Assembly (NCBI GenBank): GCA_023664455.1
Contig: JAMPFM010000017.1
Span: forward strand, 1 to 46,025
Direction: 5' to 3'
DNA: 46,025 bases
Origin: Blautia sp.
GTDB taxonomy: Bacteria; Bacillota; Clostridia; Lachnospirales; Lachnospiraceae
Every line of letters starts with the position of its first letter. Position 1 is the stretch's first letter. Positions 1 through 7,855 of the stretch are shown in pieces. A model generated the notes under the pieces. That model was given only the letters and a program-made list of their open reading frames with translations. It made no database searches and was not told where the DNA came from. Position numbers and translations under genes: made by a program.

Positions 1-1
1 G

Positions 2-646
2 GAGCGTCTGGATAATTTAAAGACCTTACAGTCGCCGCAGCAGAGAAACGTGGCGTTGCACCCGGAATTTGTAAACGGAAAATACGCTTTTTATACAAGA
101 CCGATGGACGGCTTTATCGAGACAGGAAGCGGTGGCGGAATCGGCTTCGGGCTGTGTGATGACATTACCCATGCGGTTATTGATGAGGAAAAAATTATCA
201 GCAGAAGAATATACCATACGCTGACGGAGGCGAAAAATGGCGCCGGAGCAGTGCCCATCAAAGGGAAAAAATGCTGGATTCATTTCGCGCACGGTGTACG
301 CAATACGGCGGCGGGACTGCGCTATGTGTTGTATGCTTTCGCGACGGACTTAAATGACCCGTCGAAAGTGATTGCGGAGCCGTCGGGCGTATTCTTAGCA
401 CCGCTTGGCAAAGAGCGCGTCGGAGACGTTTCCAACGTTGTCTTTACCAACGGTGCGATAGCTAGGGAAAACGGTGATATTTATCTATATTACGCTTCCT
501 GCGATACGAGAATGCACGTTGCGACCACGACGATTGATAAGATGGAAGACTATTTATTCCATACGCCGCGCGACCCGCACCGCTCGTCGGACTGCGTTAA
601 GCAAAGATGCGAATTTATTAGAAAAAATATGACATTGCTGTCATAA
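2..646 (+). CDS. GH130 family 4-O-beta-mannosyl-glucose phosphorylase (5' partial)
   Basis: Phosphorolytic enzyme that would cleave beta-1,4-mannosyl-glucose with phosphate, giving mannose 1-phosphate and glucose in the cytoplasm. The frame is open from base 2, so the true start lies outside the window; the GTG at 50 is internal. Visible GH130 signatures are [19 protein letters not shown], then [35 protein letters not shown] and [17 protein letters not shown], matching the C-terminal half of GH130 subfamily 1. About 214 residues are present of a family length near 390. The stop TAA (644-646) overlaps an ATG at 646, and the next gene follows at once, indicating an operon with the esterase and manA. 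The subfamily and substrate call is from remembered family motifs and is likely but not tested. Confidence 0.88.
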   Translation, partial: ERLDNLKTLQSPQQRNVALHPEFVNGKYAFYTRPMDGFIETGSGGGIGFGLCDDITHAVIDEEKIISRRIYHTLTEAKNGAGAVPIKGKKCWIHFAHGVRNTAAGLRYVLYAFATDLNDPSKVIAEPSGVFLAPLGKERVGDVSNVVFTNGAIARENGDIYLYYASCDTRMHVATTTIDKMEDYLFHTPRDPHRSSDCVKQRCEFIRKNMTLLS

Positions 647-696
647 TGCAGATTGAGAGAAAGGCATGGTTATTCTATGAAAGTGGAACTGGATGA
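646..696 (+). other. Possible 16-codon leader ORF overlapping GH130 stop and esterase start
   Basis: An ATG at 646 overlaps the GH130 stop as TAATG and opens a 16-codon frame beginning MQIERKAW, ending with TGA at 694-696, inside the esterase gene. A nearly identical 26-bp segment (25 of 26 bases) occurs at 15165-15190 and opens a frame beginning MQTERKAW. The frame may be translated as a coupling peptide or may merely reflect a conserved ribosome-binding module. Confidence 0.3.
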
Positions 697-1861
697 CAAA
701 AATCTGCATGTAGGGGGGCTGACGATGCACCAGGTTGACATAACAAGACTGCAAAACTGTATGCAGAAGGCGGCAAAAGGGGAGGAGCTGACCATCGGAT
801 TTTTGGGCGGCTCCATCACGCAGGGAAGCCTTGCGAGTAAACCGCAGAATACCTATGCTTACTGGGTATTTCATTGGTGGGAAAAAACGTTTCCAGGCGC
901 CCGTTTCCACTATGTAAACGGCGGTATTGGCGGAACGACTTCCCACTACGGCGTAGCGCGCGTCGTAACGGATGTGTTGATGTACCAGCCGGACTTTGTA
1001 GTCGTGGATTTCAGTGTCAATGACGAAGCAAACGACTTTTTCCAAGAGACATACGAGGGTGTGGTGCGGAAAATTTTAGGCTGGCAGTCCGCGCCCGCAC
1101 TTTTGCTCTTACATAATGTCTATTACGATACCGGTATCAATGCGCAGGAATATCACAATGCCATTAGTGCGTGGTATCAGGTGCCATATGTGAGTGTGAA
1201 AGATACCATATATCAAGATATGAAAAAAGGCATTTATGCGAGGGAAGAACTGACGCTTGACGGACTGCACCCAAATGATAAAGGGCATGAACTGGTGGCG
1301 GGGGAGATTATCAAGTATCTGGAAAGCGTGAGGACGCAGGAGACACGGGCAAGTGAGGCGTCTGACAAAACGATAACAGCAGCCGGCTTATGTGTGGAAG
1401 CATCTGCCAAAGCGGCAGCGTCCATACTACCCGCACCAATGACGAAAAATGCCTACGAGAACGCCAAACGGCTTACGATTCGTGAGATTTCCCCCAGACT
1501 CGCCGGTTTCCACGCCGATACGGAGGAAAAGACAGGGCATCTGGACCATTTTAAAAACGGCTGGATTGGCAAAGCGGCGGGAGATGCCATTACTTTTACG
1601 CTGGAAGCTTCTTGTATTGCAGTGCAGTACCGAAAGACTATTCACAAGCCCGCCATGTGTGCGGAGCTGATTCTGGACGGGGATAGGTCGCATAAAATCA
1701 TGCTCGATAGCAATTTTAACGAGGACTGGGGCGATTGTCTGTATCTGGAGCCGATTCTTCACCACGGTGAAAGGGTGGAGCATACGGTGGAAATTGTGAT
1801 TCCAAAAGAAGAGGATAGTAAAAAGACGCCGTTTTATCTGATGGCGCTCATTATCGCATAA
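677..1861 (+). CDS. SGNH hydrolase, CE17-like carbohydrate acetylesterase
   Basis: Predicted to remove acetyl groups from (manno-)oligosaccharides. SGNH blocks are visible: GGSITQG with the nucleophile Ser (block I, about residue 50), GGIGGTTSHYG (oxyanion Gly), VNDE (block III Asn) and DGLHPNDKGH with the catalytic Asp/His (about residue 200). The C-terminal half, after about residue 220, resembles a carbohydrate-binding beta-sandwich, as in two-domain CE17 mannan esterases. The start chosen is ATG 677 behind GAGAGAAAGG; an in-frame TTG at 653 would add eight residues. No signal peptide is seen, so it is cytoplasmic and would act on imported oligosaccharides. Its position between GH130 and manA supports a mannan role. 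CE17 membership is inferred from architecture and context. Confidence 0.78.
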   Translation: MKVELDDKNLHVGGLTMHQVDITRLQNCMQKAAKGEELTIGFLGGSITQGSLASKPQNTYAYWVFHWWEKTFPGARFHYVNGGIGGTTSHYGVARVVTDVLMYQPDFVVVDFSVNDEANDFFQETYEGVVRKILGWQSAPALLLLHNVYYDTGINAQEYHNAISAWYQVPYVSVKDTIYQDMKKGIYAREELTLDGLHPNDKGHELVAGEIIKYLESVRTQETRASEASDKTITAAGLCVEASAKAAASILPAPMTKNAYENAKRLTIREISPRLAGFHADTEEKTGHLDHFKNGWIGKAAGDAITFTLEASCIAVQYRKTIHKPAMCAELILDGDRSHKIMLDSNFNEDWGDCLYLEPILHHGERVEHTVEIVIPKEEDSKKTPFYLMALIIA

Positions 1862-1929
1862 AGATTATCACATGAAAATTATTGTGTAAAAATAACAGAG
1901 ATTATACTGATACCGAGGGAGAATAGATT

Positions 1930-2874
1930 ATGAGTATTTTGAAATTAAAACCAAGCTGCAAAGATTACATCTGGGGCGGACAGCGTCTGGCGAAAGAATA
2001 CGGCAAGGAATATGACGGTTCCATTCTGGCGGAATCCTGGGAGCTTTCCTGCCATCCTGACGGTCCGTCAATCATTCTAAACGGCGCCCACGCGGGGAAA
2101 ACGCTGCGCCAATATATAGAAGAACAGGGCAAAAGCGTATTGGGAGAACATTGTAAACGTTTTGAGGATTTTCCGATTTTGATTAAATTTATCGATGCCG
2201 CGGACAATCTGTCGATTCAGGTACATCCCGGCAACGAGTATGCCCTGCAAAATGAGGGGCAGTACGGAAAAACAGAGATGTGGTATGTGATGGACGCCGG
2301 AAAAGACGCCTTTTTATACTATGGATTCCGTGAGAAAATCAGCAAAGAGGAGCTTGTGGAAAGGATTAGGGAAGATACCCTCTTAGAAGTGTTAAACGCC
2401 GTACCGGTGCAGAAGGGGGACGCCTTTTTCATTGAATCCGGAACGATTCATGCCATCGGCAGGGATATTCTGATTGCGGAAATCCAGCAGAACTCTAACG
2501 TGACATACCGTGTCTATGACTACGGCAGAGTGGGCAAAGACGGGAAAAAGAGGGACTTACATATCGATAAGGCGCTTGCCGTAACCAACAGAACGCCGGT
2601 TGTAAAGGATGCCAGCCGCTATCCGCATATAGCAGACTGTGATTATTTTACGGTGGATAAGTTGAATTTAGACGGTAAAACAATGAAAAAGATGGAAGGG
2701 TTCGTATCCGATGCTTCTTTTGAAAGCATTCTCATACTCGATGGCAGCGGAACGATTTCCAATCAGGATGAAACAATAGAATATAAAAAAGGCGACAGTC
2801 TTTTTTTGCCCGCAGGAAGCGGTCTTTATCAGGTCGAGGGTGCATGCGACGGGCTGATTACGACGATTCGGTAA
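1930..2874 (+). CDS. manA: Mannose-6-phosphate isomerase, class I
   Basis: Interconverts mannose 6-phosphate and fructose 6-phosphate, feeding mannan-derived mannose into glycolysis. The 314-residue length matches short Firmicute type I enzymes. Zn-ligand motifs are visible: QVHPGNEYA (Gln and His, about residue 97), the Glu of KTEMWYV, and SGTIHAIG (His). The C-terminal cupin ends with a GDSLFLPAG segment. It starts 68 bases after the esterase behind GAGGGAGAATAGATT and is probably the operon's last gene; a hairpin follows. Together with GH130 and the esterase it makes a mannose-1-P/6-P handling set; a phosphomannomutase would be expected upstream, outside the window. Confidence 0.95.
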   Translation: MSILKLKPSCKDYIWGGQRLAKEYGKEYDGSILAESWELSCHPDGPSIILNGAHAGKTLRQYIEEQGKSVLGEHCKRFEDFPILIKFIDAADNLSIQVHPGNEYALQNEGQYGKTEMWYVMDAGKDAFLYYGFREKISKEELVERIREDTLLEVLNAVPVQKGDAFFIESGTIHAIGRDILIAEIQQNSNVTYRVYDYGRVGKDGKKRDLHIDKALAVTNRTPVVKDASRYPHIADCDYFTVDKLNLDGKTMKKMEGFVSDASFESILILDGSGTISNQDETIEYKKGDSLFLPAGSGLYQVEGACDGLITTIR

Positions 2875-2884
2875 GGGGATACGC

Positions 2885-2909
2885 AGAGGCATGTATTTCA
2901 TGCCTTTCT
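2885..2909. terminator. Hairpin terminator between convergent genes
   Basis: AGGCATG (2887-2893) and CATGCCT (2899-2905) form a perfect 7-bp stem with a TATTT loop, extended by an A-T and a G.T pair, directly between the ends of manA and the minus-strand gene at 2913. Probably terminates both. Confidence 0.6.
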
Positions 2910-2912
2910 AAT

Positions 2913-3959
2913 TCAGTAATATTCCAAAATATCTTCCCGTACAATTCTTTCCGAAAGCTCATACATATTCTGAAGCCTCGCCTCATAATTTTCCTTCGTC
3001 AGTCTGCTTTCCCCAGCAATCATTTTTTCACAGATAAGCTGATTGATATCTTTGGAAAAATGAATGGTATCCATGTAGTTGTCCAGATTCGTAATGATTT
3101 CTTCCTCATCCTGATAGTAATAAATTTCTACGTTGTCATATTCTAACAGGGCGGCGATTGCCTGTTTCTCGTTGTAGAGATAGGAGTCGCGCTCGCCGCT
3201 TCGGTAGATATTGTCCCACCAGAGCATAGAATACGGGGAAAAGAAAAACTTGAAGGTGGTTTCCGGATGGGACGTTACCTGTTTCGTTAGCAGGGCGATA
3301 TTTCCCGCGAGTTTTTCTTCGTAATAAGTTTCCTCATACATGGGCTTGACGGCGGAGAGCCGGTTGTACATTCCGGTGGCGAGTTCTGCGCTGAAATATT
3401 TCCACTGTGCCCAGTTGTAGGAGTTCCCTTCATCATAGTCGCTTTTTACGGAAAAGGCAAGCATATAGGGAATTTTTTCCAGCAGAATGTCTTTGTTTAA
3501 TAGATAAGGGTAATCGTTTAAATAAAAGGTATCGTACAGATACATCGGGCATCCGGCGGACTCATAAGTTGTTTCCGTATCGGCAGAAAGGGAAGAAGGG
3601 TCTATGTTATAAAAAACATACTTCAAGTCCCGGTTCTGGTACGCCACATCCAGCAGATAGCATAAATCCGCGGTTGCGCCATAGGAACGGATTGCCTTGA
3701 TGGCAGTGCAGCCGAAACCTTCGTCGAACCAATGATTGTTATAATTTTCACAAACTGAGGATCCGACGATGAGGCTGTCGTAGTCAAAATTGCGCAGCGT
3801 TCCCACACACTGATATTCTTTATCGGTCAGCACGCTTTTTAAGCCCGGAAGCGGTTTATGATATTGGTAAAAAGGGTCAAATAGCACGACGACTGCAATG
3901 ATTAGCAGCAGTAGCGCAATACTCCTTATGAAAAAAGAGCGGATGAATTTTTTTTCCAT
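2913..3959 (-). CDS. DltD/AlgJ-like membrane-anchored protein partnered with MBOAT
   Basis: A 348-residue protein with one N-terminal membrane anchor (about residues 10-28) and a long extracytoplasmic domain. DYDSLIVGSSVCENYNNHWF resembles the block I GxS region of SGNH-like proteins that accompany MBOAT acyltransferases, and the C-terminal DNYMDTIHFSKD could supply the Asp/His. It follows the MBOAT gene on the same strand and probably completes acyl transfer to an exported polymer. The target (teichoic acid, exopolysaccharide or other glycan) cannot be read from the sequence. The start is ATG at 3957-3959; an in-frame ATG at 3974 lies only one base after the AGAAAGG ribosome-binding sequence. 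Confidence 0.7.
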   Translation of the reverse strand: MEKKFIRSFFIRSIALLLLIIAVVVLFDPFYQYHKPLPGLKSVLTDKEYQCVGTLRNFDYDSLIVGSSVCENYNNHWFDEGFGCTAIKAIRSYGATADLCYLLDVAYQNRDLKYVFYNIDPSSLSADTETTYESAGCPMYLYDTFYLNDYPYLLNKDILLEKIPYMLAFSVKSDYDEGNSYNWAQWKYFSAELATGMYNRLSAVKPMYEETYYEEKLAGNIALLTKQVTSHPETTFKFFFSPYSMLWWDNIYRSGERDSYLYNEKQAIAALLEYDNVEIYYYQDEEEIITNLDNYMDTIHFSKDINQLICEKMIAGESRLTKENYEARLQNMYELSERIVREDILEYY

Positions 3960-4044
3960 AAAATCCGGCACCATGCCTTTCTTTCAACTGCAATTGATAG
4001 CTATAAGAGATAAGTTTTGCAAATTGAATAAATTTGCTGCGATA

Positions 4045-5541
4045 TTAAAAATTAAAATACAAAAAAGTACTGACCTGCGATAACGAAATCACGCACCACA
4101 CGAAAAGAATCGTAACCACCCAGCATTTTCCCGAAGTCAGCGTCCCTTCTTCGGCGATGCAGAGCGCGTTTTTTCTGAAAATCAGGAAAAAGGACAATGC
4201 AAGGTAGAAGAGAAGCAGCGCAAGGAGACTGTATCCTGCCAGGGACGGCACAAGGATAGCGAGAGCTTCCTTTATCACATAAAATTCTGCGATATCTAAG
4301 GTGGAGGCCACTTCCAACACTTTGCCCGTATTCTGGAAAGAAAACAGGTTTTTAAACATCTGGAATGCGCCTAACATGCTCTGGCTTCTGAAAAAGAACA
4401 AAGACAGATTAAAAAAGGTAAAGGTGCATATCCAGCCAAGCCACGGAGGAATGTGGAATCTGGCGGGACGCTTTTCATCCCTGCCCTTGATACCGACGAT
4501 GCCTAAGTTGTCCCAGATAACGAGAAGCCCCTGCATCACGCCCCAGGCGATATAAGTCCATGCCGCCCCGTGCCAGAGTCCGCTTAGGAAAAATACGAGG
4601 AAGGTGTTAAAAATAGTCCTTGCCTTTCCTTTTTTGCTGCCGCCCAGCGGAATGTACACATAGGTAATGAAAAAGCGCGACAAGGTCATATGCCAGCGCT
4701 GCCATAATTCTTTTACCGTGCAGGCGCGGTAGGGGGAGTTGAAGTTGACGGGAAGGATGATATTGAACATTCTGCCCAGCCCCATCGCCATATCGGAGTA
4801 GCCGCTGAAATCGAAATAGATTTCAAAGGTATAGGATAAAATAACCAGAATAGTCGAGGTCGTATCCAGACTGAACGTCTGGGCGAAACCGTAATTGACG
4901 GGGAGCGCCAGCACGTCGGCAAGCAATACTTTTTTTCCCAGACCAAGGACGAATAAAATAATGCCCTGCGCGAAGTTCTGCGCCTGAAATCTGCGGTTGG
5001 ATATATCCTCGAATTGCGGAATCATTTCTTTATATAAGACGATGGGTCCGGCAATCAGTTGTGGAAAAAAGGTAACAAACGTCACATAATTTATAAGGCG
5101 GTAGTGCTTAGCCCTGCCCAGACAGCGGTCTATGATAAAAGAGAGCTGCTGGAAGGTAAAAAAGCTGATGCCCAATGGCAGTAAGATGTGTTTCAGGGCG
5201 AAATCCGTATGAAAGACGGCGTTCATATTTTCCACGAAAAAGTCATAGTATTTAAAATAAAATAGCAGTCCTAAGTTAAAGATGACGCCCGCAAACAGCG
5301 CAGGGCGGTTCCAGCGTTTTGATTTGGCAGTATGCAAAAAAAAGCTTATTAGGTAGTTTACGGCGATGCTGATTAGGATAAGGGCAAGATAGTAGTAGTT
5401 GAAGTAGCCATAAAACCATAAAGACATACCTGCTAAGAAAACCTTCGCCAGTTCAAAACGTTTCAAATGGTTCAGTCCGTACCAGCCAAGCAGGGTGAGC
5501 GGCAGAAATATGAAAATAAATAAAAAAGAATTAAATAACAT
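4045..5541 (-). CDS. MBOAT family O-acyltransferase (AlgI/DltB-like)
   Basis: Polytopic membrane O-acyltransferase of 498 residues with about ten hydrophobic segments. Family motifs include LIAGPIVLYKEMIPQF, a DFSGYSDMAMGLGRMFNI region, RWHMTLSRFFITYVYIPLGG and LSGLWHGAAWTYIAWG, which carries the invariant His. It would pass an acyl group across the membrane to a surface polymer together with the downstream DltD-like protein. SD GGAG precedes ATG. A consensus promoter lies at 5612-5640 on the minus strand. AlgI-type rather than DltB is favoured because no dltA or dltC is present. Confidence 0.92.
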   Translation of the reverse strand: MLFNSFLFIFIFLPLTLLGWYGLNHLKRFELAKVFLAGMSLWFYGYFNYYYLALILISIAVNYLISFFLHTAKSKRWNRPALFAGVIFNLGLLFYFKYYDFFVENMNAVFHTDFALKHILLPLGISFFTFQQLSFIIDRCLGRAKHYRLINYVTFVTFFPQLIAGPIVLYKEMIPQFEDISNRRFQAQNFAQGIILFVLGLGKKVLLADVLALPVNYGFAQTFSLDTTSTILVILSYTFEIYFDFSGYSDMAMGLGRMFNIILPVNFNSPYRACTVKELWQRWHMTLSRFFITYVYIPLGGSKKGKARTIFNTFLVFFLSGLWHGAAWTYIAWGVMQGLLVIWDNLGIVGIKGRDEKRPARFHIPPWLGWICTFTFFNLSLFFFRSQSMLGAFQMFKNLFSFQNTGKVLEVASTLDIAEFYVIKEALAILVPSLAGYSLLALLLFYLALSFFLIFRKNALCIAEEGTLTSGKCWVVTILFVWCVISLSQVSTFLYFNF

Positions 5542-5556
5542 AATCGCTCCAGCTTC

Positions 5557-5582
5557 GTCCGCCCTTTTTCGCGCGTGCGGAC
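5557..5582. other. Leader hairpin of the MBOAT transcript
   Basis: GTCCGC (5557-5562) pairs with GCGGAC (5577-5582) across a 14-base loop, between the MBOAT promoter and its SD. No known class was recognised. Confidence 0.4.
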
Positions 5583-5611
5583 AGATAAAATGAGAATTTC
5601 AAATATGGTAT

Positions 5612-5640
5612 AGTATACCAAATTCAGAAAAGGGTTACAA
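5612..5640 (-). promoter_or_regulatory. Sigma-A promoter of MBOAT operon
   Basis: On the minus strand TTGTAA (5635-5640), a 17-base spacer and TATACT (5612-5617). The -10 lies inside the palindrome TGGTATA-G-TATACCA (5605-5619), a possible operator. Confidence 0.65.
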
Positions 5641-5702
5641 TGGATAATGAAAGATAAATTATCCGGCAGTTTAGCGGATATTCCGGAAAGGAGCGGCGCA
5701 AT

Positions 5703-6350
5703 ATGATAAAAAAAGTAGTGTTATGGGGCTTCCTAAACGGACTCCTTCTTTGTATGCTTTCCGGCTGCGGAGAAAATATACCTACGGACGAATTGGTAAG
5801 GGAGGGTCAGGCTTTCGAGATACAGGGCGGCGAGGATGAGATAGAGGCGGGAAGTTCCGGCGTGGAAAACGAAATGCGGCAGGGAAATAGAGAGTTTCCT
5901 ACGCTGTCGGAGTTGAAGAAAAGCGTAAAAGAAGAGCTGGGCGAGCATTATTGGCCGGAGATTCCACTGTCTGGGAAGGAGCTGGAAGAAAAGACGGGAA
6001 TCACAAAAGAGATGTATGTGGAGTTTCTCGCGGAAGAGCAGAATACGGAAGCGGACATCGACACCATGATTATCATCCATGCCAAAGAAGATTATGTCGG
6101 CACAGTGGAACAGGCATTGGAAGATTACCGGAGCCAGCTTATCCAGGATAATCTGGAATATCCCCAGAATCTGGGAAAGGCGAAAGCGTCCAGAATGGAA
6201 ACCATCGAAAATTATATCTGCTTCGTACAGCTTGGCGCGGATACGAGTATCGTCTCTAATAAAGGAGAAGAAGAAATCATCGCCTATTGTCAGGAAGAAA
6301 ATGAACGGGCGATTCATATTCTGGAAAAAAGTATTTTAGAGTTTTTATAA
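5703..6350 (+). CDS. DUF4358 lipoprotein
   Basis: A 215-residue predicted lipoprotein: the hydrophobic signal ends in lipobox LSGC with the acylated Cys near residue 22. The C-terminal half (about 110-215) matches remembered DUF4358 proteins: IIHAKEDYVGTVEQALEDYR, YPQNLGKAKASRMETIENYI and CFVQLGADT. The linker is acidic. Biochemical function is unknown. It is divergent from the MBOAT/DltD-like pair across 161 bases; DUF4358 proteins are often near such acyltransferases, so a surface-polymer role is possible but inferred. The SD GGAAAGGAG lies about 11 bases before ATG. Confidence 0.72.
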   Translation: MIKKVVLWGFLNGLLLCMLSGCGENIPTDELVREGQAFEIQGGEDEIEAGSSGVENEMRQGNREFPTLSELKKSVKEELGEHYWPEIPLSGKELEEKTGITKEMYVEFLAEEQNTEADIDTMIIIHAKEDYVGTVEQALEDYRSQLIQDNLEYPQNLGKAKASRMETIENYICFVQLGADTSIVSNKGEEEIIAYCQEENERAIHILEKSILEFL

Positions 6351-6388
6351 TTTTTTAAGAGTTATGTCATAGTTTGGACATAAATTTC

Positions 6389-6397
6389 TGCTATGAT
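6389..6397 (+). promoter_or_regulatory. Extended -10 promoter of DUF362 leader
   Basis: TGCTATGAT is an extended -10 (TGn plus TATGAT). No good -35 is at the expected distance. It would start a transcript near 6404. Confidence 0.4.
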
Positions 6398-6403
6398 AAA
6401 TCT

Positions 6404-6550
6404 ATCATATAACAGATGCCATCGCAGGAAACTGCCTTGGCATAATGATTAAATTAAAATGAAGTTGTGGAGTTGTTTACAGTATGCAAGCGGTTCTAAC
6501 AGCTTCGACAAAAAACAATGCCGCTTTCTTTTGCAGAGAGCGGCTTTTTT
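6404..6550 (+). ncRNA. Structured attenuator-like leader upstream of DUF362 gene
   Basis: The leader holds a tight hairpin at 6416-6443: ATGCCA/TGGCAT, a 2x2 internal loop, GCAG/CTGC and a GAAA tetraloop. Next, AAGCGG (about 6488-6493) can pair with CCGCTT (6521-6526), which also belongs to a terminator hairpin GCCGCTTTC (6520-6528)/GAGAGCGGC (6536-6544) followed by T6 (6545-6550). The terminator ends a few bases before the SD AGGAGG. Mutually exclusive pairings plus a compact upstream domain are riboswitch or attenuator architecture. I do not recognise the class. Confidence 0.5.
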
Positions 6551-6566
6551 ACAGGAGGGAAAACCA

Positions 6567-7673
6567 ATGGAAAAATCAAAAGTGTATTACACGGATTTGA
6601 AGACTTCTTTCAGCGAGAATCTGCCGCAGAAGTTAGAGCGGCTGATGAAGACGGCGGGGATTGGAAAGATTGATTTTCAAAACAAGTATGCCGCAATCAA
6701 GATACATTTTGGCGAGCCGGGCAATCTGGCGTACTTACGGGCGAATTATGCGGCAGTTGTCGTCAAGGTCATCAAGGAGCTGGGCGGGAAGCCGTTTCTG
6801 ACGGATTGTAATACGCTCTATGTAGGCGGCCGGAAAAACGCGCTGGATCATTTGGACGCAGCTTATCGCAACGGGTTTTCACCCTTTTCCACGGACTGCC
6901 ATGTGATAATTGCGGATGGTCTGAAAGGGACGGACGAGGCGCTTGTTCCGGTGGAAGGCGGCGAATATGTGAAAGAGGCGAAAATCGGGCGGGCGATTAT
7001 GGATGCGGACGTTATCATTACGTTAAACCATTTCAAGGGACATGAAGCCACGGGATTTGGCGGCGCCTTAAAGAATATCGGTATGGGTTGCGGTTCCCGC
7101 GCCGGCAAGATGGAAATGCATAGCGCAGGAAAACCGTATGTGGAGTCCGCACGCTGTATCGGCTGCGGAAGATGCATTCAGATTTGCGCCCATGATGCGC
7201 CTTCGATTACGGATAGGAAGGCGTCTATCAATCATGATAAATGCGTAGGCTGCGGACGCTGCATCGGCGTGTGTCCGGCGGACGCGGTACAGGCGGCGCA
7301 GGATGAGAGCAATGATATCCTGAATAAAAAAATCGCGGAATACAGCAAGGCGGTTTTGCAGGGAAGAGAGAATTTCCATATCAATCTGGTCATCGACGTT
7401 TCGCCAAACTGCGACTGCCATGCGGAAAATGATATCCCGATTGTGCCGGATGTGGGCATGTTTGCCTCTTTCGACCCGGTGGCGCTGGATATGGCGTGTG
7501 CGGACGCGGTAAACAGACAGCCTGTCATCGCAAACAGCCAGTTAGACAGAATGCCTCATACGCATGGCGACCATTTCTGTGATTCCGCGCCCACGACCAA
7601 CTGGAAAGTCGGCATCGAACATGCGGTAAAAATGGGAATCGGTGTGGCGGAGTATGAGTTGATTGAGATATAA
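6567..7673 (+). CDS. DUF362 domain protein with two 4Fe-4S clusters
   Basis: A 368-residue protein with an N-terminal DUF362 domain (about 1-200; motifs AAIKIHFGEPGN, PFLTDCNTLY, NHFKGHEATGFGGALKNIGMG) followed by a bacterial ferredoxin module with CIGCGRCIQIC and CVGCGRCIGVCP, each binding a 4Fe-4S cluster (about 190-250). It is cytoplasmic, with a presumed electron-transfer or redox role; substrate unknown. ATG 6567 is preferred because AGGAGG lies 8 bases upstream, whereas the longer frame from 6459 would read through the terminator hairpin. It is probably monocistronic and controlled by the structured leader. Confidence 0.88.
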   Translation: MEKSKVYYTDLKTSFSENLPQKLERLMKTAGIGKIDFQNKYAAIKIHFGEPGNLAYLRANYAAVVVKVIKELGGKPFLTDCNTLYVGGRKNALDHLDAAYRNGFSPFSTDCHVIIADGLKGTDEALVPVEGGEYVKEAKIGRAIMDADVIITLNHFKGHEATGFGGALKNIGMGCGSRAGKMEMHSAGKPYVESARCIGCGRCIQICAHDAPSITDRKASINHDKCVGCGRCIGVCPADAVQAAQDESNDILNKKIAEYSKAVLQGRENFHINLVIDVSPNCDCHAENDIPIVPDVGMFASFDPVALDMACADAVNRQPVIANSQLDRMPHTHGDHFCDSAPTTNWKVGIEHAVKMGIGVAEYELIEI

Positions 7674-7752
7674 GAATAGAATTACCGCAAGGGATACCCT
7701 GTCAGCAGATAAAGAAAAAGGCAATACATAGAAAATAAATGATGGCAGTAAA

Positions 7753-7790
7753 AAATCCTCTGAATCGAAAGTGACTCAGAGGATTTCTTA
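7753..7790. terminator. Bidirectional terminator between DUF362 gene and chemoreceptor
   Basis: AAATCCTCTGA (7753-7763) and TCAGAGGATTT (7776-7786) form an 11-bp perfect stem. T-rich tracts follow on both strands (TCTTATTTTT on plus, T-run on minus). Confidence 0.8.
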
Positions 7791-7855
7791 TTTTTATGAA
7801 GTATATTTTTGTGGCGTGGCTATTTTCAGTAAGAATGCTCTGGCATTCTATTTTC

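Noticed and set aside
5733-6317. 194-codon minus-strand frame opposite the DUF4358 lipoprotein
   Set aside because: The plus-strand frame has a signal peptide, lipobox and SD; the minus frame has none.
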